Source of the DNA: Pseudomonadota bacterium
Lineage (GTDB): Bacteria; Pseudomonadota; Alphaproteobacteria; Acetobacterales; Acetobacteraceae
NCBI GenBank assembly: GCA_021807785.1
Contig: JAKBCO010000004.1
Coordinates: 1-33,755 of the forward strand
Direction of reading: 5' to 3'
DNA: 33,755 bases
Positions 1 through 8,045 of this stretch are shown piece after piece. Each line of letters begins with the position of its first letter. The first letter of the stretch is position 1. The translations under genes and the position numbers were made by a program. A model generated the notes under the pieces. That model was not told the origin of the DNA, ran no database searches, and saw only the letters and a list, made by a program, of their open reading frames with translations.

Positions 1-711
1 CCAGCGCAGATGCTCGGCCATCTCCTGCGGCCCGGTGGCGCAGTTGAGCCCCAGCATCGGCACATCGAGCGCATGCGCCACCGCGGCGGCGGCGGCGATA
101 TCGGGGCCGACCAGCAGGGTGCCGGTGGTCTCCACCGTGACCTGCACGAAGGCCGGGGTGTCGGTGCCGGCCTCGGCGCGGGCGCGCTTGGCCCCGTTCA
201 CCGCGGCCTTGATCTGCAACGGGTCCTGACAGGTCTCGATCAGGATCGCGTCCACGCCGCCGGCGATCAGGCCCCGGCATTGCTCGGTCAGCGCGTCCTC
301 CAGCGGATCGTAGGCGATATTGCCCAGGCTCGGCAGCTTGGTGCCCGGGCCGATGCTGCCCAGGACGTAACGGTCGCGCCCGTCGGCGAAGCTTTCGGCA
401 GCCTCGCGGGCCAGTTCGCCGGCGCGGCGGTTGATCTCGAAGGCGCGGTCGGCGAGATCGAACTCGGCCAGGGTGACCGGGGAGGCGCCGAAGCTGTTGG
501 TTTCCACCATGTCGGCGCCGGCCGCGAAATAGCCGTGATGGATCTCGCGCACCAGGTCGGGGCGCGACAGGCACAGCACATCGGTGCAGTTCTCGCGCCC
601 CCAGTAGTCGCGCTCGATATCCAGATGCAGCGCCTGCACGCGCGAGCCCATGCCGCCGTCGGCCAGCAGCACGCGGTCTTTGAGTACGTCGAGCAGATGG
701 GATCGGGGCAT
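1..711 (-). CDS. metH: Homocysteine S-methyltransferase / methionine synthase N-terminal module (partial, runs off left edge)
   Basis: Reverse translation from ATG at 711: MPRSHLLDVLKDRVLLADGGMGSRVQALHLDIERDYWGRENCTDVLCLSRPDLVREIHHGYFAAGADMVETNSFGASPVTLAEFDLADRA..., with LADGGMG and ETNSFGA motifs of the homocysteine-binding domain; open to the window edge. This frame is not in the supplied ORF list. Confidence 0.88.
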   Translation of the reverse strand, partial: MPRSHLLDVLKDRVLLADGGMGSRVQALHLDIERDYWGRENCTDVLCLSRPDLVREIHHGYFAAGADMVETNSFGASPVTLAEFDLADRAFEINRRAGELAREAAESFADGRDRYVLGSIGPGTKLPSLGNIAYDPLEDALTEQCRGLIAGGVDAILIETCQDPLQIKAAVNGAKRARAEAGTDTPAFVQVTVETTGTLLVGPDIAAAAAVAHALDVPMLGLNCATGPQEMAEHLRW

Positions 712-719
712 GGTCTCGC

Positions 720-1667
720 TCAGGCAGGCGCAAGGGCAGCGGCGCGCGCGGTCCAGATCAGGACCGGCAGGCCGCCCGGATGGGTGGGGGCGATGTCGTG
801 CGCGGGTTCGGGGGCCAGCCCGGCCTCGGCCAGCAGGCGGCCGATATCGGCGGCGGCGAAGCCTTGCCAGCGATGCGCGAACCGCAGCGCGAGATCGGCG
901 CGCCGATGCGCCGCCAGGTCGATCACCACCAGCCGTCCGCCGGGGGTCAGAACCCGCGCGGCCTCCGCCAGCACGCGCCCGGGCGCCTCGGCGTAGTGCA
1001 GCACCATCTGCGCCACCACCAGATCGAACCCGGCATCGGCGAAGGGCAGCCGATACATGTCGGCGCGCCGCACCGCGGCATTGGCGAGGCCGGCGCGGGC
1101 CAGCCGGGCGCGGGCCAGCGCCAGCATGGCGGCGGAGGCGTCGATGCCGATCGCCTCCGCCACGCTCGGGGCGAGCAGTTCCAGCACCCGCCCGGTGCCG
1201 GTCCCGATATCCAGAACCCTGGCCGCGCCGCCGGGCGGAACCTGGGCGAGCAGGGCCGCCTCCACCGCGGCGGCGGGCAGGTCGAGCGCCCGGGTCTCGT
1301 CCCACTCCGCGCCCTGGCGCTGGAAGCTTTCGGAGGCGATGCGAGCTCGCTCGGCGAGCACCCGCGCCGCCTCCCGCCGGTCGGCGGCGAGCACCGGGTC
1401 ATCCGCCGGCAGCCGCGCCAGCAACTCCCGCGCCAGCGCGCCGCCGGCGCCGGGGGGGACGGCGAACCAGACATTCGCCCCTTCCCGTTGCCGGTCCAGC
1501 AGTCCGGCATCGCAGAGCAGCTTCAGGTGGCGCGACAGGCGGGGCTGGGACTGGCCGAGGATCTCGGTGAACTCGGAGACGCAGAACGCCCCCGCCGCGC
1601 CGAGCGCCAGCAGGCGCAGGCGGGTCGGTTCGGCACAGGCGCGCAGGGCGGCGAGCAGCGTCTCCAT
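720..1667 (-). CDS. ArsR-family HTH regulator fused to a SAM-dependent methyltransferase domain
   Basis: 315 aa. N-terminal winged HTH (EPTRLRLLALGAAGAFCVSEFTEILGQSQPRLSRHLKLLCDAGLLDRQREG) and C-terminal class I methyltransferase motif (VLDIGTGTGRVLELLAP). 8 nt upstream of metH. Confidence 0.9.
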   Translation of the reverse strand: METLLAALRACAEPTRLRLLALGAAGAFCVSEFTEILGQSQPRLSRHLKLLCDAGLLDRQREGANVWFAVPPGAGGALARELLARLPADDPVLAADRREAARVLAERARIASESFQRQGAEWDETRALDLPAAAVEAALLAQVPPGGAARVLDIGTGTGRVLELLAPSVAEAIGIDASAAMLALARARLARAGLANAAVRRADMYRLPFADAGFDLVVAQMVLHYAEAPGRVLAEAARVLTPGGRLVVIDLAAHRRADLALRFAHRWQGFAAADIGRLLAEAGLAPEPAHDIAPTHPGGLPVLIWTARAAALAPA

Positions 1668-1679
1668 GCACCGCAGAAT

Positions 1680-1701
1680 GACATAAACATATCCTTATGT
1701 C
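1680..1701. promoter_or_regulatory. Palindromic operator, probably autoregulatory site of the ArsR-methyltransferase/metH unit
   Basis: GACATAAACATATCCTTATGTC: arms GACATAA/TTATGTC are perfect and the central ATAT is symmetric, giving 18/22 symmetric positions. Begins 13 nt upstream of the regulator start codon; AT-rich in a GC-rich background. Confidence 0.72.
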
Positions 1702-1724
1702 CAGAGGGTGTCTCTGCCGGCCGC

Positions 1725-2936
1725 TCAGATCACCCCCGCCTGCCGCAGCGCCGCGAGCCGCGCCGCGTCCAGCCCCAGCAGCGTGCCCAGCACCGCGTCG
1801 GTCTGCCCGCCCAGCAGCGGCGGGGCGTGGCGGTAATCGACCGGGGTTTCCGACAGCCGCACCGGGTTGGCGATCACCTTCACCGGCACGCCCGCGTCAT
1901 GGGCCATTTCCCGCAGCATCCCGCGCGCGATCACCTGCGGGTCGGCGAACACCTCGGCCAGCCGGTTGATCGGGCCGCAGCCGATCTTCAGCGCCTCCAG
2001 CCGGTCGATCCACCAGCCGGTGGGATGGGCTTGCAACACCGGGGTCAGGGTGTCGGTGACCAGCTGGCGGTTTTCCACCCGCGCCGCGTTGGTGGCGAAG
2101 CGCGGGTCCTCCAGCAGATGGGTCAGCGCGAAGGCCTCGCAGAAGCGCTTGAAGGTGGGGTCGTTGCCGATCGACAGCACGATATGGCCGTCGGCGGTGG
2201 GGAACACCTGGTAGGGCACGATGTTCGGGTGCTGGTTGCCCAGCCGCGGCGGGTTCTGGCCGGTGGCCAGAAAGTTCATGCCCTGGTTGGCCAGCCAGGC
2301 GACATGGGTGTCCAGCATCCCGATATCGATCTGCTGGCCCTGGCCGGTGGCCTCGCGGTGGCGCAGCGCGGCCAGGATGCCGATGCAGCCGTAGAGCCCG
2401 GCGAACAGATCGGCCACCGGCACGCCCACCTTCTGCGGCATCCCGTCCGGCTCGCCGGTCAGGCTCATCACCCCGCCCATGGCTTGGATCAGGCTGTCAT
2501 AGCCGGGGCGCGGCGCGTAGGGGCCGGTCTGGCCGAAGCCGGTGATGGAACAATAGATCAGCCCTGGATGTTTCGTATGCAGCTGCTGGTAGCCGAGCCC
2601 GTATTTCGCCAGCGCGCCGACCTTGAAGTTCTCCACCAGGATGTCGCAGCGCGCGATCAGCGCCCGCGCGAGCTCCTGCCCCTCGGGCGTGGCGATATCG
2701 AGCGTGACCGAGTGCTTGTTGCGGTTCACGCCGACGAAATAGGCGCTCTCCTTGGTGCCCGGCATCAGCGGCGGGGCGAAGCCGCGGGTATCGTCGCCGG
2801 CACCCGGGCGCTCGATCTTGATGACCTCGGCGCCGAGATCGGCCAGCATCTGGGTGCAGGTGGGGCCGGCGAGCACGCGCGTAAGGTCGAACACGCGCAG
2901 GCCGCGAAGCGGGCCGGTCGGGGTGGGTTCGGACAT
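1725..2936 (-). CDS. CaiB/BaiF family (class III) CoA-transferase
   Basis: MSEPTPTGPLRGLRVFDLTRVLAGPTCTQMLADLGAEVIKIERPGAGDDTRGFAPP...; typical family III N-terminus. Start at 2936 preferred over the longer ORF start at 3035. Confidence 0.92.
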   Translation of the reverse strand: MSEPTPTGPLRGLRVFDLTRVLAGPTCTQMLADLGAEVIKIERPGAGDDTRGFAPPLMPGTKESAYFVGVNRNKHSVTLDIATPEGQELARALIARCDILVENFKVGALAKYGLGYQQLHTKHPGLIYCSITGFGQTGPYAPRPGYDSLIQAMGGVMSLTGEPDGMPQKVGVPVADLFAGLYGCIGILAALRHREATGQGQQIDIGMLDTHVAWLANQGMNFLATGQNPPRLGNQHPNIVPYQVFPTADGHIVLSIGNDPTFKRFCEAFALTHLLEDPRFATNAARVENRQLVTDTLTPVLQAHPTGWWIDRLEALKIGCGPINRLAEVFADPQVIARGMLREMAHDAGVPVKVIANPVRLSETPVDYRHAPPLLGGQTDAVLGTLLGLDAARLAALRQAGVI

Positions 2937-3021
2937 GGGGGGGCCTTGGCTGCGAGGGGGGGCAAAATGGCGGCAGGAGTCGGCGCGGCGCAAGGGGGCG
3001 GTTGTCGCGGAGCGTCGGGCG

Positions 3022-3070
3022 TTGATCCACGTCATTGTGGCCCCACCCCAGGGACCTAACCTGTCGCCCC
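3022..3070 (+). promoter_or_regulatory. Predicted FNR/FixK-type class II promoter of the ppsA operon
   Basis: TTGATCCACGTCAT at 3022-3035 (8/10 matches to TTGAT-N4-ATCAA; centre 3028.5). -10-like TAACCT at 3057-3062 implies TSS near 3070, i.e. box centre about -41.5. RBS-like GAGGAGGGA at 3071-3079, ATG at 3086. Confidence 0.5.
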
Positions 3071-3085
3071 GAGGAGGGATCGGCC

Positions 3086-5476
3086 ATGCTGACCGAACAG
3101 TCGCTGGTACGCTGGTTCGCCACCCTGGGAATCGGCGATGTGGGCGAGGTCGGCGGCAAGACCGCCTCGCTCGGAGAACTCTATGGCCACATGGCGGGCG
3201 CCGGGGTGCGGGTGCCGAACGGGTTCGCGCTCACCGCGATCGCCTATCGCCAGGCGCTGACCGCTGCTGGAGCTTGGCCGCGCCTCCATGCGCTGCTCGA
3301 CCGGCTGGACGTGACCCACTTGCCAGCCCTGGCGAACGCCGCGGCGGCGGCCCGCGAGATCGTCCACGCCGCCACCGGCACCGAGATCCTGCGCGCGGCG
3401 GTCGCGGCGGGCTACGCGGAACTCGAACGAGAATACGGCGCCGCAGTCGCGGTCGCGGTGCGCAGCTCCGCCACCGCCGAGGACCTGCCCGATGCCAGCT
3501 TCGCCGGCCAGCACGAGAGCTTCCTCAACGTCACCGGCGCCGAGGCCGTGTTCGAGGCCTGCCGGCGCTGCTTCGCCTCCCTCTTCACCGACCGCGCAAT
3601 CGTCTATCGGGTCAATAACGGCTTCGACCATTTCCGGGTGGCGCTGTCGGTCGCGGTGATGAAAATGGTGCGCTCCGACGCGGCATCGAGCGGGGTGATC
3701 TTCACCCTGGATACCGAATCCGGCTTCCGCGACGTGGTGCTCCTGACCGGCGCCTGGGGCCTGGGCGAGAACGTGGTGCAGGGCGCGGTCGATCCAGATG
3801 AATTCGTGGTCCACAAGCCCACCTACCGCGCCGGGCATCGCGCCGTGCTGCGTCGCCGGCTGGGACAGAAGCAGATGACCATGGGCCTGGTCGAGGGCGT
3901 GACGCGCAACCTGCCGACCCCGCCCGAGCAACGGGCGCGCTACTGCCTGACCGATCCCGAGGTGTTGGAACTGGCCGGCGCCGCGCTGCGGATCGAGGAC
4001 CACTATTCCGCCGCCGCCGGCCATCCGCTGCCGATGGACATCGAATGGGCCAAGGATGCGGACGATGGTCAGCTCTATATCGTGCAGGCGCGGCCGGAGA
4101 CCGTCGCCTCCCGCCGCGCCGCGGGGATGCAGGAGACCTACGCCCTGACGCAGGACGCGACGCCGCTGGTGACCGGACGCGCGGTGGGCGAGAAGATCGC
4201 CGCCGGGGCGGTGCGCCTGGTGCGCGGCGCCGCCGACCTCGCCGCCTTCCGCCCGGGCGAGGTGCTGGTCGCCGAACAGACCAGCCCGGACTGGGAGCCG
4301 GTGATGAAGACCGCCGGCGCCATCGTCACCGACCATGGCGGGCGCACCTGCCACGCCGCAATCGTGGCGCGCGAGCTCGGCGTGCCGGCGGTGGTCGGCG
4401 CCGGCAATGCCACCGCGGCGCTGGAAGGCGGCACCGAGGTCACGGTCTCCTGCGCCGCCGGCGAACAGGGCGCCGTCTATGCCGGCCGGCTGCCGTTCGA
4501 GGTGACGCGGGTCGATCTGGGCGCGCTGGCGATGCCGAAGACGGCGATCATGGTCAATCTCGGCAACCCCGAGCGCGCCTTCCATACCGCCATGCTGCCC
4601 AATGAGGGCGTCGGACTGGCGCGGATGGAGTTTGTCATCAGCGAGCATATCGGCATCCACCCGATGGCGATCGAGCATCCGGAGCGGATCGCGCCGGCCG
4701 CGCGCGCCGCCATCGCCGCGCGCGCGGGCGCGGATGCCTCGCCGCGCGAGTTCTTCATTCGCGCCTTGTCCGAAGGCATCGGCACCATCGCCGCCGCCTT
4801 CTTCCCGCGCCCGGTGATCGTGCGCCTGTCCGACTTCAAGACCAACGAATACGCAGCCCTGATCGGCGGCGCGGCGTTCGAGCCGGTGGAAGCCAACCCG
4901 ATGCTCGGCTTCCGCGGCGCGGCGCGCTACGCCCATCCGGCCTATCGCGAGGGTTTCGCGCTCGAATGCGCCGCGCTTTCGCGGGTGCGCCGCGAGATGG
5001 GCCTGACCAATCTGCTCATCATGGTCCCGTTCTGCCGCCGCGTCGCCGAGGCCGAGACGGTGCTGGCCGAGCTGGCGCGCAACGGCCTGCAACGCGGCCA
5101 GGACGGGCTCGAGATCTATGTGATGTGCGAGATCCCGAACAACGTGATCCAGATCGACGCCTTCGCCCGCGTGTTCGACGGGTTCTCGATCGGCTCCAAC
5201 GACCTGACCCAGCTGACGCTCGGCGTCGATCGCGATTCCGACATCGTCGCCTTCGATTTCGACGAGCGCGATCCCGGCATGATCGAAATGCTGCGCCTCG
5301 CGGTGACCGGTGCGCACCGCAACGGCCGCAAGGTGGGCATCTGCGGCGAGGCCCCGGCCAACTACCCCGAGCTGGCGCGCTTCCTGGCCGGGATCGGCAT
5401 CGACTCGATCAGCGTCAATCCCGGCAGCGTGCTGCGCACGATCGCCGAGGTCCGCGCCGCCGAAGGCGCCGGATGA
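3086..5476 (+). CDS. ppsA: Phosphoenolpyruvate synthase (pyruvate, water dikinase)
   Basis: MLTEQSLVRWFATLGIGDVGEVGGKTASLGELY...; SSATAEDLPDASFAGQHESFLNV, phosphohistidine motif GGRTCHAAIVARELGVPAVVG, C-terminal GICGEAPANYPELARFLAGIGIDSISVNPGSV. Upstream RBS supports start 3086 over 3035. Confidence 0.95.
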   Translation: MLTEQSLVRWFATLGIGDVGEVGGKTASLGELYGHMAGAGVRVPNGFALTAIAYRQALTAAGAWPRLHALLDRLDVTHLPALANAAAAAREIVHAATGTEILRAAVAAGYAELEREYGAAVAVAVRSSATAEDLPDASFAGQHESFLNVTGAEAVFEACRRCFASLFTDRAIVYRVNNGFDHFRVALSVAVMKMVRSDAASSGVIFTLDTESGFRDVVLLTGAWGLGENVVQGAVDPDEFVVHKPTYRAGHRAVLRRRLGQKQMTMGLVEGVTRNLPTPPEQRARYCLTDPEVLELAGAALRIEDHYSAAAGHPLPMDIEWAKDADDGQLYIVQARPETVASRRAAGMQETYALTQDATPLVTGRAVGEKIAAGAVRLVRGAADLAAFRPGEVLVAEQTSPDWEPVMKTAGAIVTDHGGRTCHAAIVARELGVPAVVGAGNATAALEGGTEVTVSCAAGEQGAVYAGRLPFEVTRVDLGALAMPKTAIMVNLGNPERAFHTAMLPNEGVGLARMEFVISEHIGIHPMAIEHPERIAPAARAAIAARAGADASPREFFIRALSEGIGTIAAAFFPRPVIVRLSDFKTNEYAALIGGAAFEPVEANPMLGFRGAARYAHPAYREGFALECAALSRVRREMGLTNLLIMVPFCRRVAEAETVLAELARNGLQRGQDGLEIYVMCEIPNNVIQIDAFARVFDGFSIGSNDLTQLTLGVDRDSDIVAFDFDERDPGMIEMLRLAVTGAHRNGRKVGICGEAPANYPELARFLAGIGIDSISVNPGSVLRTIAEVRAAEGAG

Positions 5477-5477
5477 C

Positions 5478-6419
5478 ATGACCCGGCGGATCGTCACCCT
5501 GACGCTCAATCCGGCGGTTGACTTGGCGACCGTCGCCCCGCGCATCGTGCCGACGCACAAGATCCGTACGCGCGGCGAGGAGGTCGATCCCGGCGGCGGC
5601 GGCATCAATGTCGCCCGGGTGATCCATGCGCTGGGCGGGGACGCGCTGGCGGTACTGGCCGAAGGCGGCGCCACCGGCCGCTTTCTGACCGAACTGCTGG
5701 AGGAAGCGGGCGTACCCTTCCGCGCCGTGCCGATCCGCGGGCGCACCCGGGTGTCCTTCGCGGTGCGGGAGGCGGCCACCGGGCAGGAGTACCGGTTCGT
5801 TCCCGAAGGCCCGACCCTGACGGAAGCGGACTGGCGCGCGGCGGTCGAGACGGCGCTGGCCGAGCCGGGCGAATTCCTGGTGCTGAGCGGCAGCCTCCCG
5901 CCAGGCGTGCCGGCGACAGCCTATGCCGAGATCGCGCGCCGCGCCGCCGCGGCCGGGCGGCGGGTGGCGCTGGACAGTTCCGGCCCGGCGCTGGCCGCCG
6001 CGCTGGCGCCAGGGGGGGCGCCTGGACTCGATCTGATCAAGCCGAGCCTGGGCGAGCTGGAGGCCCTGATCGGTCGCGCGCCGGCCGATCCGGCCGCCGA
6101 GGCCGCCGCGCTCGTGCGCGCCGGCGCGGCGCGGATGGTGGCGGTGACGCTGGGTGCCGAAGGCGCGCTGCTGGCCAGCCGGGACGGCGTGCTGCGCCGC
6201 CCGGCGCTGCCGGGGAGGGTGCGAAGCGCGGTCGGCGCGGGCGATGCGTTCCTCGGCGGGCTGGTGTTCGCGCTCGCGGGCGGCGCCGCGCCGGCGCTCG
6301 CGCTCGATTGGGCGCTCGCCGCCGGCGCCGCCGCGGTCGGCGGGGTCGGCACCGCGCGCCTGACCCGCGCCGACGTGCTTGCCCGCCTGCCCGCCGGATC
6401 GGAGCTTTCCGAATGTTGA
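5478..6419 (+). CDS. pfkB: PfkB-family sugar kinase, probable 6-phosphofructokinase II / 1-phosphofructokinase
   Basis: MTRRIVTLTLNPAVDLATVAPRIVPTHKIRTRGEEVDPGGGGINVARVIHALGG... with DPGGGGINVAR and C-terminal VGAGDAFLGG catalytic motif. 1 nt after ppsA stop. Confidence 0.9.
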   Translation: MTRRIVTLTLNPAVDLATVAPRIVPTHKIRTRGEEVDPGGGGINVARVIHALGGDALAVLAEGGATGRFLTELLEEAGVPFRAVPIRGRTRVSFAVREAATGQEYRFVPEGPTLTEADWRAAVETALAEPGEFLVLSGSLPPGVPATAYAEIARRAAAAGRRVALDSSGPALAAALAPGGAPGLDLIKPSLGELEALIGRAPADPAAEAAALVRAGAARMVAVTLGAEGALLASRDGVLRRPALPGRVRSAVGAGDAFLGGLVFALAGGAAPALALDWALAAGAAAVGGVGTARLTRADVLARLPAGSELSEC

Positions 6420-8044
6420 AACGCAGCGACATGACCCGCGCGCTCGATCTGACCGCGGCGCCGGGCGCCGGGCCGGTGCGCACCCGCCGTCCGGTCTATC
6501 GGGACCTGTTGCCGCCCTGCAACGAGGCCTGCCCGGCCGGCGAGGACATCCAGGCCTGGCTCGCGCTCGCCCAGGCCGGACAGTATCGCGCCGCCTGGGA
6601 AAAGCTGGTCGAGGCCAATCCGCTGCCGGGAACGCATGGGCGGGTCTGCTACCACCCGTGCGAATCCGCCTGCAACCGCAACGAACTGGACGACGCGGTG
6701 AGCATCCATGCGGTGGAACGCTTCCTCGGCGACGCGGCGCTGGCCGCGCGCTGGCCGTTGCCGCGCGGCGCGGCGGACAGCGGCAAGCGGGTGCTGGTCG
6801 TCGGCGCCGGTCCCTCGGGGTTGTCCGCCGGCTATCATCTGCGCCGCCTGGGGCACGCGGTGGATCTGCACGAGGCCGGGCCGGTGGCCGGCGGGATGCT
6901 GCATTTCGGCATCCCCGCCTATCGCCTGCCGCGCGCCGGACTGGCCGCCGAGATCGCGCGGCTGGAGGAGTACGGCGTGCGCATCCGCCGCGACAGCAAG
7001 GTGGAGGACCTGCTGGCCCTGCGCGAGGCCGGCGGGTTCGACGCGGTATTCGTCGCCATCGGCGCGCAGCTCTCCCAGCATGTCGGCATCCCGGCGCGCG
7101 ACGCGGCGCGGGTGCTGGACGCGGTGGCGCTGCTGCGCGACGTCGCCGCCGGCGAGCGCCCGCTGCTCGGCCGCCGCGTCGTGGTCTATGGCGGCGGCAA
7201 CACGGCGATGGACGCGGCGCGCACCGCGCGGCGCCTGGGCGCGGCGGAGACCATGATCGTCTATCGCCGCGACCGCGCGCACATGCCGGCGCACGAATTC
7301 GAGGCCGACGAGGCGCTGTCCGAAGGCGTGAAGATCCGCTGGCTGACCTCCATCCGCGAGATCGCCGGTCCCGACCTCACGGTGGAGCGGATGGCGATCG
7401 ACGCCGAGGGCCGCCCGCATCCCACCGGCGAGATCGAGACCTTGTCGGCCGACGCGGTGGTGCTGGCGCTGGGCCAGGCGACCGATAGCGGCTTCCTCGC
7501 CCGTGTTCCCGGCCTCGTGCGTCGCCCGGACGGCACGGTCGAGGTCGGGCCCGATCTGATGACCGGCCATGCCGGCATCTTCGCCGGCGGCGACGCGATC
7601 CCGGCGCAGCGCAGCGTCACCGTCGCGGTCGGCCATGGCAGGCAAGCGGCACGCCAGATCGATGCCTGGCTGCGCGGCGCGACGCATGAGGAGGTGCCGC
7701 CGCCGTCACGCGTCGGCTTCGCCATGCTCAACCTGCCGGTATTCAGCGACGCCGATCCGGCGGCGCAGCGCCAGCGCCCGCTCGCCGAGCGCGACGGCTT
7801 CGCCGAGATCGCCGAGGGCCTCGCCGAACGCGAGGCGCGGCGGGAGGCGCAACGCTGCCTGTCCTGCGGCGTCTGCTTCGAATGCGACAATTGCTGGGCC
7901 GCCTGCCCGGAGGATGCGATCGTCAAGCTCGGCCCCGGCAACCGCTACCGCTACGACTATGCGCGCTGCACCGGCTGCGCCGTCTGCTTCGAGCAATGTC
8001 CCTGCCATGCCATCGGCATGGAACCCGAGCCGGCGGAGGGCTGA
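6413..8044 (+). CDS. GltD/DsrL-like FAD- and NAD(P)-binding oxidoreductase with C-terminal Fe-S ferredoxin-type domain
   Basis: N-terminal CNEACPAGEDIQAW...CYHPCESACNRNELDDAVSIHAVERF, two Rossmann GxGxxG motifs (VLVVGAGPSGLSAGYHL; VVVYGGGNTAMDAARTARRLG), C-terminal CLSCGVCFECDNCWAACPEDAIVKLGPGNRYRYDYARCTGCAVCFEQCPCHAI. ATG overlaps pfkB stop (ATGTTGA). Confidence 0.9.
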   Translation: MLKRSDMTRALDLTAAPGAGPVRTRRPVYRDLLPPCNEACPAGEDIQAWLALAQAGQYRAAWEKLVEANPLPGTHGRVCYHPCESACNRNELDDAVSIHAVERFLGDAALAARWPLPRGAADSGKRVLVVGAGPSGLSAGYHLRRLGHAVDLHEAGPVAGGMLHFGIPAYRLPRAGLAAEIARLEEYGVRIRRDSKVEDLLALREAGGFDAVFVAIGAQLSQHVGIPARDAARVLDAVALLRDVAAGERPLLGRRVVVYGGGNTAMDAARTARRLGAAETMIVYRRDRAHMPAHEFEADEALSEGVKIRWLTSIREIAGPDLTVERMAIDAEGRPHPTGEIETLSADAVVLALGQATDSGFLARVPGLVRRPDGTVEVGPDLMTGHAGIFAGGDAIPAQRSVTVAVGHGRQAARQIDAWLRGATHEEVPPPSRVGFAMLNLPVFSDADPAAQRQRPLAERDGFAEIAEGLAEREARREAQRCLSCGVCFECDNCWAACPEDAIVKLGPGNRYRYDYARCTGCAVCFEQCPCHAIGMEPEPAEG

Positions 8045-8045
8045 G

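Noticed and set aside
2937-3035. N-terminal extension of CaiB to 3035 and of PpsA back to 3035
   Set aside because: Extensions (MTWINARRSATT..., MWPHPRDLTCRP...) lack family similarity and would overlap the divergent promoter; an RBS precedes the ppsA start at 3086 and the family N-terminus of CaiB begins at 2936.
780-3059. 759-codon plus-strand ORF opposite the ArsR-methyltransferase and CaiB genes
   Set aside because: Shadow ORF with low-information H/R/G/Q-rich composition, crossing the palindromic operator and two real genes.
3056-5779. 907-codon minus-strand ORF opposite ppsA/pfkB
   Set aside because: Shadow ORF; contains no recognisable motif and conflicts with two clear plus-strand enzymes.
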